Made by a program: the position numbers and the translations under genes. This document shows, piece after piece, positions 7,580 to 16,279 of a DNA stretch of 64,000 nucleotides; position 1 is the stretch's first letter; every line of letters begins with the position of its first letter. The stretch is from an uncultured Lachnospiraceae bacterium. Its GTDB lineage: Bacteria; Bacillota; Clostridia; Lachnospirales; Lachnospiraceae. The notes under the pieces are model-generated. The model saw nothing but the letters and a program-made list of their open reading frames with translations, did no database searches and had not been told where the DNA came from. The DNA lies in the NCBI GenBank assembly GCA_910586705.1, contig CAJUJK010000002.1, positions 1 through 64,000 on the forward strand. The letters are read 5' to 3'.

Positions 7580-8275
7580 CTATTTACATCTATTTACTAC
7601 TTTTTTACCACGCTCTGTTATTAAATTTATTCTGCTATTCATATATTCTAATATTACCTTTTTCTTATCATTACTTTTTTCTAAATCAGTCCACCATTTT
7701 CTATCTTTAGAATAATCCTCAAAACAAAAATATTCCATATAATCTAAATCTGTATGATCTATTGAACCCGATACAAACAATTTATACTCCCAACTATCAA
7801 ACTTATCAGCTTTTGGATTTCTACTGGCAGGGCTGATATTACCAATCGTATATACAACTTTGAGAAAACTAAGAAGTGACTTTATTTCCACTTCTGTGAT
7901 ACTATAGTTTTTACAAATAACATTGATTAGCATCTCTTCCTCATCAATTTTTTCTATCTGGTCACTTAATCTTAAAAGAAACTTTTTTGTTTCAACGCTA
8001 TTTCTACTAGTATTTATGTTAAATAGAGTTTTAAAACAAAACCACCATCCATTCATAATATCTAAAGTTACAGCACCGCATATATATTTTTTGTAATCAC
8101 TAAAAAAGTCAAAAACTCGTTTTCTCACATAACCATAGCTTTCGACATCACGACTCGAAGATAATTCATAGGCTAAAGTTTTATATAAAACATTCCATTT
8201 ATCCCAATTATTCCACCTTTCTCTATCACGTTTTTTCAAAATTATGTCTGCCCTAAAATCGTGTAAATAATCCAT
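7580..8275 (-). CDS. AT-rich orphan hypothetical protein
   Basis: 231 residues. GGAGG lies 7 bases before the ATG at 8275. Base composition is clearly AT-richer than the flanking genes, with many Lys, Asn, Ile and Tyr residues, which suggests recent transfer. No membrane segment or catalytic motif could be named; the stretch VVYTIGNISPASRNPKADKF followed by DSWEYKLF is the most distinctive part. The gene interrupts the decayed phosphoesterase sequence at 8276-8346, whose DNA supplies its ribosome site. A defence or phage-related cargo role would fit the place but is not shown. Confidence 0.65.
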   Translation of the reverse strand: MDYLHDFRADIILKKRDRERWNNWDKWNVLYKTLAYELSSSRDVESYGYVRKRVFDFFSDYKKYICGAVTLDIMNGWWFCFKTLFNINTSRNSVETKKFLLRLSDQIEKIDEEEMLINVICKNYSITEVEIKSLLSFLKVVYTIGNISPASRNPKADKFDSWEYKLFVSGSIDHTDLDYMEYFCFEDYSKDRKWWTDLEKSNDKKKVILEYMNSRINLITERGKKVVNRCK

Positions 8276-8346
8276 AAAATGCCTCCTTCATGGTTTCCAA
8301 CAATCAGGTGCTTATGCCCTTTGAATCTTTGCAGATACCATTGCTC
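8276..8346 (-). pseudogene. Second metallophosphoesterase fragment (GNHE motif)
   Basis: Minus-strand reading gives WYLQRFKGHKHLIVGNHEGG, which resembles the KKHLIVGNHD motif of YfcE-like phosphoesterases, and then runs into the start of the AT-rich orphan gene. A stop codon lies just upstream. Only about 20 codons remain, so this is a remnant cut by insertion or deletion. Confidence 0.55.
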
Positions 8347-8363
8347 CTATCATAAAAATATAT

Positions 8364-9038
8364 CTACGTGTTCTCTTCGCCATAAGGCAGAATCAGCCAG
8401 TTCCCCGTCTCCGTCACCCGGTAATACAAATCCTTTTCGGTATCCACCATCAACACAGGAAGCCTGCCGCTGACATCCACTGTCCCATCTATGTAATAAT
8501 GCGCTTCCCCGTCATAATAAATGTCATGGAACCAAGGATCATCAGAAATCACCATGGTCCCCACATGTCCCGCCACAATCTTCCAATCCCCGTAAAATTT
8601 CCCCGTCTGCGCCGGATACTTCTCCGTGAAAGTGTAATCGTCCGTTCCCCACTCCCACAAATCTTCCGCTTCCTCATCAATCCCGGCATGTACAAATATG
8701 GTATTCCCTTCCGTATAGTATCTGGGCAGATTCTGCATCCATGCGATATACTCATCCTCTTTCGCCTCGGAATCCTCATCGTCCTGTTCGATCCGCCACC
8801 GCCCGTCACAGACCATATCTTCGTGGTTTCCCATAAGTGCAATGACCTTGTCACAGCCCCACTTATTTTGCAGGCTTATAATCTTATCAAGCACCGCATA
8901 GCTGTCTGGACCGTGTACATAGTCGCCCAGAAGAACCAGCCGGGTATCCGGGCTGTTCATCTGCCCGTCAATCAGCGACAGGGCATATTCAAATTCCGCG
9001 ATACAGCCGTGAATGTCAGACATGCAGTATATTTTCAT
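8364..9038 (-). CDS. Calcineurin-like metallophosphoesterase (Ser/Thr phosphatase type)
   Basis: 224 residues from the ATG at 9038, which has GGGAGG 7-8 bases upstream; the longer start at 9056 is less well supported. All phosphoesterase motifs are in order: SDIHGC (about 7-12), LLGDYVHGPDS (about 42-52), MGNHEDM (about 73-79), FVHAGID and VAGHVGT in the C-terminal half, which together hold two metal ions and the phosphate. The layout resembles PrpE/ApaH-type bacterial phosphatases acting on phosphoproteins or dinucleotides. Substrate unknown. It stands alone between decayed genes and the macro-domain gene. Confidence 0.88.
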   Translation of the reverse strand: MKIYCMSDIHGCIAEFEYALSLIDGQMNSPDTRLVLLGDYVHGPDSYAVLDKIISLQNKWGCDKVIALMGNHEDMVCDGRWRIEQDDEDSEAKEDEYIAWMQNLPRYYTEGNTIFVHAGIDEEAEDLWEWGTDDYTFTEKYPAQTGKFYGDWKIVAGHVGTMVISDDPWFHDIYYDGEAHYYIDGTVDVSGRLPVLMVDTEKDLYYRVTETGNWLILPYGEENT

Positions 9039-9103
9039 CAAGACGACCTCCCTCATTTCCGGCGATAAGACACACCCACCTGTCCTGCCTATTCCATCAC
9101 CTG

Positions 9104-9622
9104 TCAGATCAATTCTGTTTTATGAACTTCCGCCTCATATACTGCGTATGTCCTGTCGTCAAACAACACCCACTCAACCATGTCAATCGCATTCGGAAAC
9201 TGCTCCAGAAACCGACAGACTGCCTCGACAGCCACCTTTGCCGCCTTTTCCACGGGATACCCGTAAATCCCGGTTGAAATGGAGGGAAACGCAACCGTGC
9301 GGATCCCGTTCTCCATCGCAACCTTTAACGACTGATCATAGCAGGAGGCGAGCTTTTCCGGCTCTCCGTTTGTACCTCCATGCCAGACAGGTCCGACCGT
9401 GTGGATAACGTAGTCGCATGGCAGATTGTAACCTTTTGTCAGCTTTGCCTCCCCCGTCGGGCAGCCGTGAAGCGTCCGGCACTCTTCCAGAAGCTGCGGT
9501 CCCGCCGCCCTGTGGATCGCCCCATCCACGCCTCCGCCGCCGAGCAGGCTTGAATTTGCCGCATTGACGATTGCCTGTACGTCTGTAATCTTTGTGATGT
9601 CACCTAGCACTGTCTTTAACAT
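9104..9622 (-). CDS. Macro-domain ADP-ribose binding protein (YmdB-like deacetylase)
   Basis: 172 residues, one macro domain. Landmarks: VLGDITKI (about 5-12), AIVNAANSSLLGGGGVDGAI (18-37), and FPSISTGIYGYPVEKAA in the second half, which build the ADP-ribose pocket. The family removes O-acetyl groups from O-acetyl-ADP-ribose or hydrolyses ADP-ribose esters on proteins. Length equals the family norm. It is a single gene; the neighbouring AAA+ gene starts 2.2 kb away and ends 200 bases upstream, so no operon is evident. Confidence 0.92.
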   Translation of the reverse strand: MLKTVLGDITKITDVQAIVNAANSSLLGGGGVDGAIHRAAGPQLLEECRTLHGCPTGEAKLTKGYNLPCDYVIHTVGPVWHGGTNGEPEKLASCYDQSLKVAMENGIRTVAFPSISTGIYGYPVEKAAKVAVEAVCRFLEQFPNAIDMVEWVLFDDRTYAVYEAEVHKTELI

Positions 9623-9823
9623 TTTTCGTCCTCCTGATTTTTCTAATCAATTCAAATAATAAATTTCCCCCATCCCACATCGTCCTTCGCATCCTCAAAA
9701 CCACACTCTAATCACCTACCCCTCCATCATACCACACCCACCCACGCATTCCCACTCATTTTACGACTCGCAACTGCCTATTTGCAGATAATTGTCACCG
9801 CCCAACACCTTTATGGTACTCCA
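9623..9823. other. Short intergenic gap, nothing recognised
   Basis: 201 bases between the macro-domain start and the end of the AAA+ gene. It is C-rich on the plus strand with repeated CCAC/ACCC blocks; no hairpin, promoter pair or reading frame could be supported. Confidence 0.4.
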
Positions 9824-11860
9824 CTAGCACGCAAACCCTATTATCCTCCCTTCCTTTTTCCCATTCTGACTCACCATCCTAAAATCTTCTCTCTTCAACA
9901 GGCAGATCTCTTCCTTCGAGATTTCCCTGCCTGCCGCCGCATTAACGATTCTGTCCGCCTGTCTGAGTATCGCCTGCTCCAGCACATTTCTGGCGTATCT
10001 GCCATTTCCGAAATTCTCCCCGCACACAGCGCCCTCAAAAATCTCCCTGCAATAGGCGATCGCCTCCTCCTCGATCTGGTATTCTCTGCTCTTCGACATG
10101 AGCGTTATGATCTTTGTCAGTTCATCCGCCGTGTAATCCGGGAAATCCAGATGAAACGCAATCCTGCTCTTCAAGCCCTCGTTCTGCTCCAGAAATGCCT
10201 GCATTTTGTCGGGATATCCCGCGAAAATCACAATCACGTCGTTTCTGTAATTTTCCATCATCTGCGTGATGGTATTGATCGCTTCCGCGCCGTAGGTATT
10301 GCTGTCGTCCACAAGCGCATACGCCTCGTCGATAAAGAGCACGCCGCCCGACGCCTCCTTGAACTTTTCCTCCACGATGTGAGCTGTCCAGCCGACGTAT
10401 TTGCCAACCAGATCCTGTCTGCCGCACTCCACAAACTGCCCGGACTTGATGGCATCCTCCTCCTTTAAAATTTTTGCGAGCAGTCTCGCAACGGTCGTTT
10501 TTGCGGTCCCGGGATTGCCGGAGAACATCATATGTAGTGACACGCTTTCTGTCTGTAATCCCATCCGTTCTCTGACCCGGAGCACTTTTGACGCGGCTAT
10601 CACCTGATCGGTCACCGTCTTTACCTGCGTAAGACCGATCATATCCTGCAGCTCCTCATAGGGCTTGCTCTCTACTTTCGTCATCTTTACCTGAAAGGTC
10701 TTCTTCTCCTTATAAGCCTTATAGACATGATTTTTCAGTCCGCTTCCGTACCAGGCGTTGTACGCGTTAAAAATATCCGTGACCAAATAGGACTCCGCTT
10801 TCGGAAGGAACTCCAGCACATCGCTTTTGTCCTCCGAATGAAAATCAACCTTTTTGACAAGCTCCAGCAAATAGTTTTCTGCCTGCTTCGGCGTGCCTGT
10901 TCCCTCCGTGATCTGGATGATATCCGCTTTCGTCAAAATATTGTTTATGGCATCGTTATCCTTGAGAGATTTTCCCGTGATCTCCACAAAAATGAACAGG
11001 GTGTCTTTTTTCTGCGCTTCCAAAAGCAGACCGGTCAGCTTTGTAAATTCGTGAAAATCGGTGGCAAACCGCCCCATCCCATCCTCGCTCTTTAGCTCGA
11101 TGATCACCGCGCCGCCTTCCGCAGCCTGTATCACCTGCTTGTATCTGTCATCCCAGTAGGCGCGTTTTGTGATATCTCGAAGAATCGCAACACGGTTGGA
11201 GACCAGTCTCCTGTTGCTCGTTAGCGCCGCGATCAAAAGCTCATACATATCCTTTGCCGCGCCCCAGTCACCCGCACTGATCAGATAATGGACGGGATGC
11301 CCCATATAAATCTTCTGGTTTTCTTTTGCATAAATCCGTTCCATCTCCTCATAGAAGCTCTTTGACGCGAGTATTTCCTTCGCCCGTCTTTTACACGCCG
11401 TCTTTGACAGGCTTTTATAATCGAGCACCTCCTCATCCAGCTTAAACGGAAACGGATCAAAAAATCCACATCTGTAATCGATACGCAGCTTATCAAATAT
11501 CTTTCTGCTGTATGTGTCGTATGGATCTCTTGAAATTTCGCGCTTATACTCCTCGATCGTGACTTCCATTTTTTTGACCATATCGCAATCATGGAACAGG
11601 GCAGAAACTTCCTTTTCATATAAAAGCGCATCCAGAGAGTGAATATCCACCGCCGCATAAATGACTATCTCACAATCTGTCACATCCGTGACGCAGGTGA
11701 TATAAGTTCCCCTCTTTTGAAAGTCACTGTAAAACCGTTCATTCATGGCGCGAATGTCGCTGAGCGCGTACTTCATTTCAAACTCACTTTTTCGCTCTTT
11801 ACTGAGATTTCCCAGTGACTTATAATCCTTCCATCTGAAATCATAGCGTAAATAAATCAT
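9824..11860 (-). CDS. Large AAA+ ATPase of the CbxX/SpoVK group with degenerate first domain
   Basis: 678 residues from the ATG at 11860 (GGAGG 7 bases upstream; a GTG two codons earlier is less likely). The C-terminal AAA+ module is complete: Walker A GNPGTAKTT (about 448-456), Walker B GGVLFIDEAYALVD (about 505-518), sensor and arginine-finger region near SRIAFHLDFPDYTADE, as in CbxX/CfqX and SpoVK proteins. A middle segment (about 188-335) looks like a second AAA+ fold whose P-loop has decayed to AGDWGAAKD. The N-terminal 180 residues are unrecognised. Proteins of this kind remodel other proteins; the client is unknown. Monocistronic. Confidence 0.85.
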   Translation of the reverse strand: MIYLRYDFRWKDYKSLGNLSKERKSEFEMKYALSDIRAMNERFYSDFQKRGTYITCVTDVTDCEIVIYAAVDIHSLDALLYEKEVSALFHDCDMVKKMEVTIEEYKREISRDPYDTYSRKIFDKLRIDYRCGFFDPFPFKLDEEVLDYKSLSKTACKRRAKEILASKSFYEEMERIYAKENQKIYMGHPVHYLISAGDWGAAKDMYELLIAALTSNRRLVSNRVAILRDITKRAYWDDRYKQVIQAAEGGAVIIELKSEDGMGRFATDFHEFTKLTGLLLEAQKKDTLFIFVEITGKSLKDNDAINNILTKADIIQITEGTGTPKQAENYLLELVKKVDFHSEDKSDVLEFLPKAESYLVTDIFNAYNAWYGSGLKNHVYKAYKEKKTFQVKMTKVESKPYEELQDMIGLTQVKTVTDQVIAASKVLRVRERMGLQTESVSLHMMFSGNPGTAKTTVARLLAKILKEEDAIKSGQFVECGRQDLVGKYVGWTAHIVEEKFKEASGGVLFIDEAYALVDDSNTYGAEAINTITQMMENYRNDVIVIFAGYPDKMQAFLEQNEGLKSRIAFHLDFPDYTADELTKIITLMSKSREYQIEEEAIAYCREIFEGAVCGENFGNGRYARNVLEQAILRQADRIVNAAAGREISKEEICLLKREDFRMVSQNGKKEGRIIGFAC

Positions 11861-11933
11861 ATGCACTCCTCCTGTCCTATGCCGATTTCATTCTCATCTG
11901 CATTCACATGCTTACCCTCTTTTTTCCCATTAT

Positions 11934-11965
11934 AAAAAAGAAAGACTCAACTTTTTGAGCCTTTC
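11934..11965 (-). terminator. Intrinsic terminator after the FtsX-like permease gene
   Basis: On the minus strand GAAAGGCTCAA pairs with TTGAGTCTTTC (11940-11965 on the plus strand, one G-U pair, 3-4 base loop) and is followed by a T-run. It lies about 50 bases after the permease stop. Confidence 0.85.
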
Positions 11966-12014
11966 CCATGTTTCTATATTTTTGTTTCTCCAATAAATTC
12001 ATCTGACTTATATC

Positions 12015-14006
12015 TCAGATTCTGATCGTCTCTATGATATTCTGCTTTTTGAGTGCGCCTGCCGAAATCCGTACAGTGCCCCACATAACAAAAAGGGAGA
12101 TCACAATCGTGATCAGAATCGCCATCCACGGCATATGGAAGGCAATCGGAAATATCCTTTTCACACAATACGCCATCATGGCAACGATACCCATACCGAG
12201 TGGCAGACCCACCGCCAGCGCTTTTCCCGCGCAGAGGATGCTTTCCATATTGAGCATCTTCTGTATGGAGTCCGATGTCATGCCCACGCTCTGCAAAACC
12301 GCGAGCTCTCTCGCCCGCAGTCTGATCTGGAAACTGACGGTGCTGATCACATTCAGCACGCCGATCAGCCCCAGCAGAAAAACAAAAGCGTAGAGGAAAA
12401 ACGCAGCAAGGACAATCGCGATATTCATAATTTTCACAAAGTCCTGCGCCCCGTACACCCGGCTCGTGTACCCCGCTTCATCGTATTCCATGCCGTACTG
12501 CGGGAATCGTTCTTCCAATACACCCCTTGCATACGCCATAAATCCTTCCTCATCCTTCGGATTCGCCATCCAGTTGTAGCCGCGCACCGACACGCCCGCA
12601 GAGGGAACGACAAGACGGATGGGATTTGTGTTCGGATACATCAAAGTTCCGGGGATTTCCGCTGTTTCCAGCACACCGTCAATCACAATCTCTTCCGAAC
12701 TGCCGTCAGCCGTTTCCAGTTTCAGCCTGGAGGTTGTCGCCGCCAAAGGTGCAATATGCCGTTCGGTTCCATTGTCGTTATATTTGTAATCGTTTAACAG
12801 TATCACCCCGCCATACGCCGCTCCTGCCTGTTCGCACAGCTCGCCGTAGTGTCCGTCGTCCAGAATGATCCGCTCCACTTCCAAAATAATTTCCGGCTGT
12901 TTCTCCCCGGAACCTTCCGCCAAGACCTGCCGCATCTCTTCCGTGATATCCCGCGTGGCAAGGCGGGCGACGTAGGTGGAATAATCCTGCCCGCTTCCGT
13001 AAACATCCGTTTCGTCATATTCCCTAAGCTTCTGCGTAATCTCCTCCGCCGTCTGTGCGTCAATCGGATATGCGCACTCCTGCTGTCTCCGTCCTGTTTT
13101 CGGATGAATGATGTTCTTAAACTTTGCCGTGTAATCCGCGATGACGGTATATCCTTGATCCGTATAGATATAATTCTGTATGCCTTCCGCAATTTCCTGC
13201 AGACCGCTCATCGTGATAAACAGCATGATACTGATGGAAAACGCAGTAACCGCCGAGTGCATCCGTTTGCGGCTGGAGGACACATTTTTGCGCGCCATCT
13301 GGTATTCGATATTTCTCCCGGCATCCACGGTAATTCCGGAGCGTCTGTACCCTGACGTATCTGTTTCACCGCCGTTTCTCAGACAGTCTAGCGCGGAAAT
13401 GCGCATCGCCTTCCGTGCCGGAAGCATGGCAGCAAACAGAACCGTACCGAGGGAAATGATAACCGAAACGATCAGCGCCACTGGTGAAAACACAAAGGAA
13501 AGACTGAAGTTTACCTGCTTCATCATGGAACGCACCAGCACGTTCAGCTCATCCATATAAAGGTTCGCCACACCTATGCCGATAAAACTAAGCCCGTATC
13601 CCAGAAGAATGCCTGTCGGGACCGCCGCGATACAGAGCAGGGCGCACTCATACATGATCGTCTTGTAGATCTGTTTTTTCGTCGCGCCGACGCATTTCAG
13701 CGTGCCAAACTGCGCCATCCGCTCGTTGGCGCTCATGCGGAACGCATTGGAGATAACGATGACGGACATCGCCGCGATCAACGCTGCCAGAAACACAGCG
13801 GGAACGAGCAGCATCATCAAATAAGCGCCGCCGTACAAACCGTAATCCTCACCGAGAAAATCCGCAAGCATCGCATTGCCGCTTGCCACAAAATTGACGA
13901 CCGCCGAAAGAAGCGCGGCGGACAGCGCGATTGCCAGAGCGGTGATCACCGTCCGGCTCTTCTTTCTCTTTAATTGACTTAAGGCAAATGAGCATAAAAT
14001 ATTCAT
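12015..14006 (-). CDS. FtsX/MacB-type ABC transporter permease
   Basis: 663 residues. One N-terminal membrane segment (about 18-40), a group at about 55-215, a large extracytoplasmic domain (about 280-520) and three C-terminal segments (about 530-650) match the two-FtsX-domain permeases of the MacB/BceB/LolC group. FtsX-loop motifs are visible (MAQFGTLKCVGATKKQIY and LAVLQSVGMTSDSIQKML). Such permeases use ATP-driven mechanical work, often in peptide antibiotic resistance or lipoprotein handling, instead of classical import. It overlaps the ATPase gene by 4 bases and ends the six-gene signalling block. Confidence 0.9.
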   Translation of the reverse strand: MNILCSFALSQLKRKKSRTVITALAIALSAALLSAVVNFVASGNAMLADFLGEDYGLYGGAYLMMLLVPAVFLAALIAAMSVIVISNAFRMSANERMAQFGTLKCVGATKKQIYKTIMYECALLCIAAVPTGILLGYGLSFIGIGVANLYMDELNVLVRSMMKQVNFSLSFVFSPVALIVSVIISLGTVLFAAMLPARKAMRISALDCLRNGGETDTSGYRRSGITVDAGRNIEYQMARKNVSSSRKRMHSAVTAFSISIMLFITMSGLQEIAEGIQNYIYTDQGYTVIADYTAKFKNIIHPKTGRRQQECAYPIDAQTAEEITQKLREYDETDVYGSGQDYSTYVARLATRDITEEMRQVLAEGSGEKQPEIILEVERIILDDGHYGELCEQAGAAYGGVILLNDYKYNDNGTERHIAPLAATTSRLKLETADGSSEEIVIDGVLETAEIPGTLMYPNTNPIRLVVPSAGVSVRGYNWMANPKDEEGFMAYARGVLEERFPQYGMEYDEAGYTSRVYGAQDFVKIMNIAIVLAAFFLYAFVFLLGLIGVLNVISTVSFQIRLRARELAVLQSVGMTSDSIQKMLNMESILCAGKALAVGLPLGMGIVAMMAYCVKRIFPIAFHMPWMAILITIVISLFVMWGTVRISAGALKKQNIIETIRI

Positions 14007-14686
14007 ACGCGCATCACCTCGTCCCTGACCAGTTTCCCGTCGCTGATGGTAAGGATTCTGTCCGCCAGCAGAGCAATCTTCTCATCATGCGTAATCAGAA
14101 TCAGTGTCTGGTTTTCTTTGCGGTTTGCCGCCGTGAGAAGCTCCATGATTTTCCTGCCCGCCTTGCTGTCAAGGTTCCCCGTCGGCTCGTCAGCCAGAAT
14201 AAACGCCGGGGCATTGATGAGCGCCCTTCCCACGGAAACGCGCTGCTGCTGACCGCCGGAAAGTTCCCCCGGAAGATGGTCTGCGCGTTCCGCCAAATCG
14301 GTCATTCCCAATATCCCTGCCAGCTTCTGCGCATCAGGTTTTCGATTGTCTAACAGACAGGGAAGCATCATGTTCTCGACTACGGTTAAATTCGGAATCA
14401 GATTATAGAATTGATAGACAATACCAATATTTCTGCGTCTGAAAATTGCCAGAGCGCTCTCATCCATATCGAAGATACGCCTGCCATCGACAACGACCTC
14501 TCCCGACGTGGGGCGGTCTATTCCGCCGATCAAATTCATAAGCGTAGATTTTCCCGAGCCAGACGCTCCCACAATGGCGACAAATTCGCCCTTTTTCACA
14601 CGGAAACTGACATGATCCAGCGCCGTTACCCGGTTATCGCCGCTTCCATATATCTTTGTCAGTTCGTTTACTTCCAGAATCTCCAT
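14003..14686 (-). CDS. ABC transporter ATPase, MacB/LolD type
   Basis: 227 residues, normal size. Walker A GASGSGKST (about 39-47), Q-loop near YQFYNLIPNLTVVENM, signature LSGGQQQRVSVGRAL (about 140-154), Walker B ILADEPTGNLDS and the switch histidine in LILITHDEK. It powers the FtsX-like permease encoded next, whose start overlaps its end. AGGGG is 7 bases before the ATG. About 120 bases separate it from the upstream histidine kinase, so it may have its own promoter controlled by the linked response regulator, as in BceRS-BceAB systems. Confidence 0.93.
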   Translation of the reverse strand: MEILEVNELTKIYGSGDNRVTALDHVSFRVKKGEFVAIVGASGSGKSTLMNLIGGIDRPTSGEVVVDGRRIFDMDESALAIFRRRNIGIVYQFYNLIPNLTVVENMMLPCLLDNRKPDAQKLAGILGMTDLAERADHLPGELSGGQQQRVSVGRALINAPAFILADEPTGNLDSKAGRKIMELLTAANRKENQTLILITHDEKIALLADRILTISDGKLVRDEVMRV

Positions 14687-14807
14687 ATGACACCCCTTTT
14701 CTTATCGTTAACAACATGAGTCATTTCCACTGTCATCATGCAAAAAACTGCTGGAAACTGTTTGTCGTTTTCCTCAAGTTTAAATAAGAAAAGTGACTCC
14801 CCGGTGA

Positions 14808-15632
14808 CTATTTGTAAAATTTCATAAAAAATGTGGCGCCGCTCCCGTTTCCGCCGGGCACAACCTCAATATCCCCGTTTTGCGCGCGCATGACGGAAAG
14901 CGCAAGCGGCAGCCCGATTCCATAACCGTTTTCCTTCTGCGAGCTTTCAAATCTGCGGAACAGCCCGGCAATTTGTTCCCTTTTCAGACCTTCCCCGGCA
15001 TCCGTGACGGATATCCAGTCATAGAGCGGATTCTGCCCGCTGGCTATCACAATTTCACTGTTTTCCCCGGAACATTCCGAAGCATTTTTCAAAAGGTTAA
15101 TCATCGCTTCCACGGTCCACTTTTTATCGCAGGATATAGACAAGTCATGCGAAAGGCGTATGGTCTGATTTCTGATATCCAATATAATGTCCAGCGACTT
15201 AAGCGCCTCTCCCAGCAGATCACTGACCAATATTTCCTCCACATGAAAGTTCACGACAGAGGAGTCCAGCTTCGCCATCTTTAAGAGGACGGAAACAAGC
15301 CACTCCATATGGCGGATTTCCTTTTTTATGCCGAGAAGGAACTCCCGCTGTTTCTTTTCCGGCGCGTCAGTCATTAACTCCGTCATAAGAAGGATAGAGG
15401 AAACCGGTGTCTTTAACTGATGGGATATATCGGACAGATATTCCGCCAGACGTTCTTTCTCCTCCTCCAAAACATTTCTCTGCTCCTGTCCGGCGTGCGT
15501 CAACGTATAAATATCATTTTTTAAAATGCTGAGCGCGCCTTCCCTGTCATCACGCGGATCAAAGGGCTGTCCGTCCAGCGCCGCGCGAATCCCCTCGGAA
15601 AGCGATAACAGTTCTTTTTTGTTAACCCACAC
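14808..15632 (-). CDS. Soluble sensor histidine kinase without membrane segment
   Basis: 274 residues from a GTG at 15632 that overlaps the end of the response-regulator gene; an upstream in-frame ATG at 15701 would lie deep inside that gene. The first 60 residues are a charged linker and coiled coil. H box DISHQLKTPVSS (His about 71), N box MINLLKNASECS, G boxes VTDAGEGL and GYGIGLPLAL are intact. Relatives of this kinase usually carry two N-terminal membrane helices; here none is present. It may sense through the adjacent permease or hybrid kinase, or be cytoplasmic. Cognate regulator is the preceding gene. Confidence 0.88.
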   Translation of the reverse strand: MWVNKKELLSLSEGIRAALDGQPFDPRDDREGALSILKNDIYTLTHAGQEQRNVLEEEKERLAEYLSDISHQLKTPVSSILLMTELMTDAPEKKQREFLLGIKKEIRHMEWLVSVLLKMAKLDSSVVNFHVEEILVSDLLGEALKSLDIILDIRNQTIRLSHDLSISCDKKWTVEAMINLLKNASECSGENSEIVIASGQNPLYDWISVTDAGEGLKREQIAGLFRRFESSQKENGYGIGLPLALSVMRAQNGDIEVVPGGNGSGATFFMKFYK

Positions 15633-16272
15633 GATACCCGATCCCCCTGACGGTTGTAATAGAAACCGCATCACCCAGTTTTTCCCGCAGTCTCTTGACA
15701 TATACGGTCAGCGTATTATCCTCTACAAAGTTGCCGCTTATGTCCCAGATGCGCTCCAGAATCTGTTCCCTTTCCAAAAGAATGGACTGGTTTTGCGCAA
15801 AAATAAGCAGCAGCCGATACTCCAATGCCGTCAGACTGATTTCCCTCTCTCCAATGCAGACCCTGCCCGCACCGACGTCAATTACCGCCCCGCCGATCGT
15901 TAAAATTTCGCCGCCGCTGTTTTCATGCAACGCCTTTTTGATCCGCGAAAGCAGTTCCCGCATACGAAACGGCTTGGTGATATAATCGGCGGCGCCGTCA
16001 TCAAACGACCTCACAATCTCATCCTCGTCATCCACCACGGTTACATACAGTATCGGAATGTGATCGGATTTTAGCCGGGATGCCATTTCCCTGCCGGAAC
16101 CGTCGGGAAGCTGCATATCAAGAAGCGCGAGATCAAACGCGGACGCTGCCGTTACCCGCAGCGCATCGGTGATAGCTCTGCAATGCGTCGTGCGATACCC
16201 TTCTTTTTCCAGCGCATATGTGAGTGCCTCCGCTATGGAGGCGTCATCTTCCACCACTAAGATATGTTTCAT
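15622..16272 (-). CDS. OmpR/PhoB-family response regulator
   Basis: 216 residues. Receiver domain 1-115 with acidic pair VEDD near the start, phospho-acceptor Asp52 in LALLDMQLPDG, switch Thr in YVTVVDDED and Lys in ITKPFRMREL. Winged-helix DNA-binding domain about 125-216 (ISLTALEYRLLLIF, VYVKRLREKLGD, TTVRGIGYRVG). It begins 7 bases after the hybrid-kinase stop and overlaps the histidine kinase gene, so it could receive phosphate from either kinase. Likely targets are the promoter of the ABC pair downstream and its own operon. Confidence 0.93.
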   Translation of the reverse strand: MKHILVVEDDASIAEALTYALEKEGYRTTHCRAITDALRVTAASAFDLALLDMQLPDGSGREMASRLKSDHIPILYVTVVDDEDEIVRSFDDGAADYITKPFRMRELLSRIKKALHENSGGEILTIGGAVIDVGAGRVCIGEREISLTALEYRLLLIFAQNQSILLEREQILERIWDISGNFVEDNTLTVYVKRLREKLGDAVSITTVRGIGYRVG

Positions 16273-16279
16273 TGTCTGA

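Noticed and set aside
9623..9823. C-rich gap as a repeat or regulatory array
   Set aside because: CCAC/ACCC blocks are irregular in spacing and sequence, so no array can be claimed.
8364..11860. Phosphoesterase, macro-domain protein and AAA+ ATPase as a defence island
   Set aside because: The position beside an ICE is suggestive, but no DarT-like toxin, nuclease, methylase or conserved operon links these genes; each looks like a single ordinary gene.
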